A stretch of DNA of 64,000 nucleotides from Curtobacterium sp. 9128 (GTDB lineage: Bacteria > Actinomycetota > Actinomycetes > Actinomycetales > Microbacteriaceae). Below the pieces are notes generated by a model. The model ran no database searches, was not told the origin of the DNA, and saw only the letters and a program-made list of their open reading frames with translations. Below, piece after piece: positions 63,385-64,000 of the stretch (positions are counted from its first letter, which is position 1; every line of letters starts with the position of its first letter). The DNA lies in contig NZ_VEAF01000004.1 of assembly GCF_007673775.1 (NCBI RefSeq), forward strand, positions 125,451 through 189,450, read 5' to 3'. Both the position numbers and the translations under genes were made by a program.

Positions 63385-64000
63385 ATGCTGTGGCGCAACG
63401 ACCGGACCGTGCTCGACGCCGCGACGGAGGCCGTCGGTCGCCTGCGCGGTGACCCGGCCCACACCGTCGCCGCCGCCGCGATGGACCTCTCCGGACGTGT
63501 CCACACCGCGGTGAACGTGTCGCACTTCACCGGCGGTCCCTGCGCCGAGCTGGCGGTGCTCGGCGCCGCCGCTGCCGTGTCGGACGACCCGGTGATGACC
63601 ATCGTCGCGGTCGCCGACCGCGGTCGCGGCGTCATCCCGCCCTGCGGTCGGTGCCGGCAGGTGCTCCTCGACCTCCAACCGCAGGTGCTCGTGCTCATGC
63701 CCGGCCAGGACGATCCGGTCGGGACGCCCGTCCGCGACCTGCTCCCCGGCGCGTACGACTGGCCGGACGCCGGCGCGAGTCGGGTCGTGCGGTTCAGCGG
63801 ACGGTACCGCGACGACGTGCTCGCCGGTCGGAAGACGGCGACGATCCGGTTCCGCGACCCGCAGGGGGTGGGCCCGACGACGTTCGTGTTCGAGGACGAG
63901 GACGCTGCGGGGTTCGCCCGGGTCGACGCGGTGATCGAGTCCGTCACCGCGAAGCCCGTCGCGGAGATCGACGAGCGCGACGCTCATGACGAGGGCGTCG
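63385..64000 (+). CDS. Cytidine deaminase domain fused to a YqfB-like ASCH domain (runs off window)
   Basis: 205 residues visible. Residues 1-120 form a cytidine-deaminase fold with zinc ligands Cys53 (PCAELAV, catalytic Glu55), Cys87 and Cys90 (PPCGRCRQ). From about 135 an ASCH domain: RYRDDVLAGRKTATIR closely resembles the E. coli YqfB segment with catalytic Lys and Thr (here Lys150, Thr153). YqfB removes the acetyl group of N4-acetylcytidine, so the fusion may do deacylation and deamination in one protein. ATG follows CAGGGT by 6 bases. C-terminus is missing. Confidence 0.85.
   Translation, partial: MLWRNDRTVLDAATEAVGRLRGDPAHTVAAAAMDLSGRVHTAVNVSHFTGGPCAELAVLGAAAAVSDDPVMTIVAVADRGRGVIPPCGRCRQVLLDLQPQVLVLMPGQDDPVGTPVRDLLPGAYDWPDAGASRVVRFSGRYRDDVLAGRKTATIRFRDPQGVGPTTFVFEDEDAAGFARVDAVIESVTAKPVAEIDERDAHDEGV

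Overview
This window is very GC-rich, densely coding DNA from an actinobacterium. The protein families suggest Microbacteriaceae, and Curtobacterium or a close relative is my best guess. That is inference from resemblance; no marker gene here proves it. There are no rRNA or tRNA genes, insertion sequences, prophage genes or CRISPR arrays. The content reads as ordinary chromosome rich in catabolic, transport and regulatory genes. A striking general feature is that about twenty genes start 6-7 bases after a TAnnnT or CAnnnT hexamer with no room for a Shine-Dalgarno sequence, which is the signature of leaderless transcription.

Layout. 1-3.3 kb: sugar ABC importer (permease cut by the window edge, Tat-type lipoprotein binding protein) diverging from a ROK regulator. 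3.3-8.9 kb: ABC exporter pair, small lipoprotein, helix-hairpin-helix protein, metallophosphoesterase, medium-chain dehydrogenase. 8.9-11.9 kb: a LolA-like secreted protein translationally coupled to a second ABC exporter. 12-15.2 kb: SorC regulator, a repeat-rich intergenic block, and a zinc-starvation module in which a CobW-like protein without a P-loop diverges from the zinc-free L36 protein across a predicted Zur box; then a histidine phosphatase followed by 19-bp tandem repeats. 15.3-21.9 kb: glpD with a divergent SorC regulator and twin operators, an AraC regulator, a glycolate/lactate-type FAD oxidase, alanine dehydrogenase. 22-31 kb: TspO, CorA, zinc-ribbon, ASCH and ClC proteins, an MT0933-like protein, sufS-sufU, a MarR-controlled quinone oxidoreductase, a BLUF photoreceptor. 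31-34.7 kb: glgX, PHP phosphatase, TetR.

34.8-38.3 kb is a sugar operon (MFS transporter, TIM-barrel isomerase/epimerase, Gfo/Idh/MocA oxidoreductase) with a TetR-like operator beside its promoter. Then come a formate/nitrite-type channel, an FMN monooxygenase and a GNAT enzyme. 41.2-44.1 kb is an operon of CPBP protease, histidine kinase and LuxR-type regulator, followed by a MarR/FAD-monooxygenase divergent pair and an OmpR-type two-component system beside a DUF4232 lipoprotein.

49.0-58.7 kb is one long operon for allantoin-type nitrogen scavenging: NCS1 permease, hydantoin/allantoin racemase, allantoinase, acetamidase/formamidase, an HpxZ/AtzH-amidase fusion, ureidoglycine-glyoxylate aminotransferase, AllC-like amidohydrolase and an RpiR regulator. 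Most genes overlap by 4-8 bases. The set suggests an oxalurate branch of purine breakdown. The window closes with a SRPBCC protein, a YeiH exporter, an M19 dipeptidase, cysK-cysE, a YjbR-family protein and, cut by the edge, a cytidine deaminase fused to a YqfB-like ASCH domain. That last gene may be a two-step N4-acylcytidine salvage enzyme and is the most novel-looking gene here.
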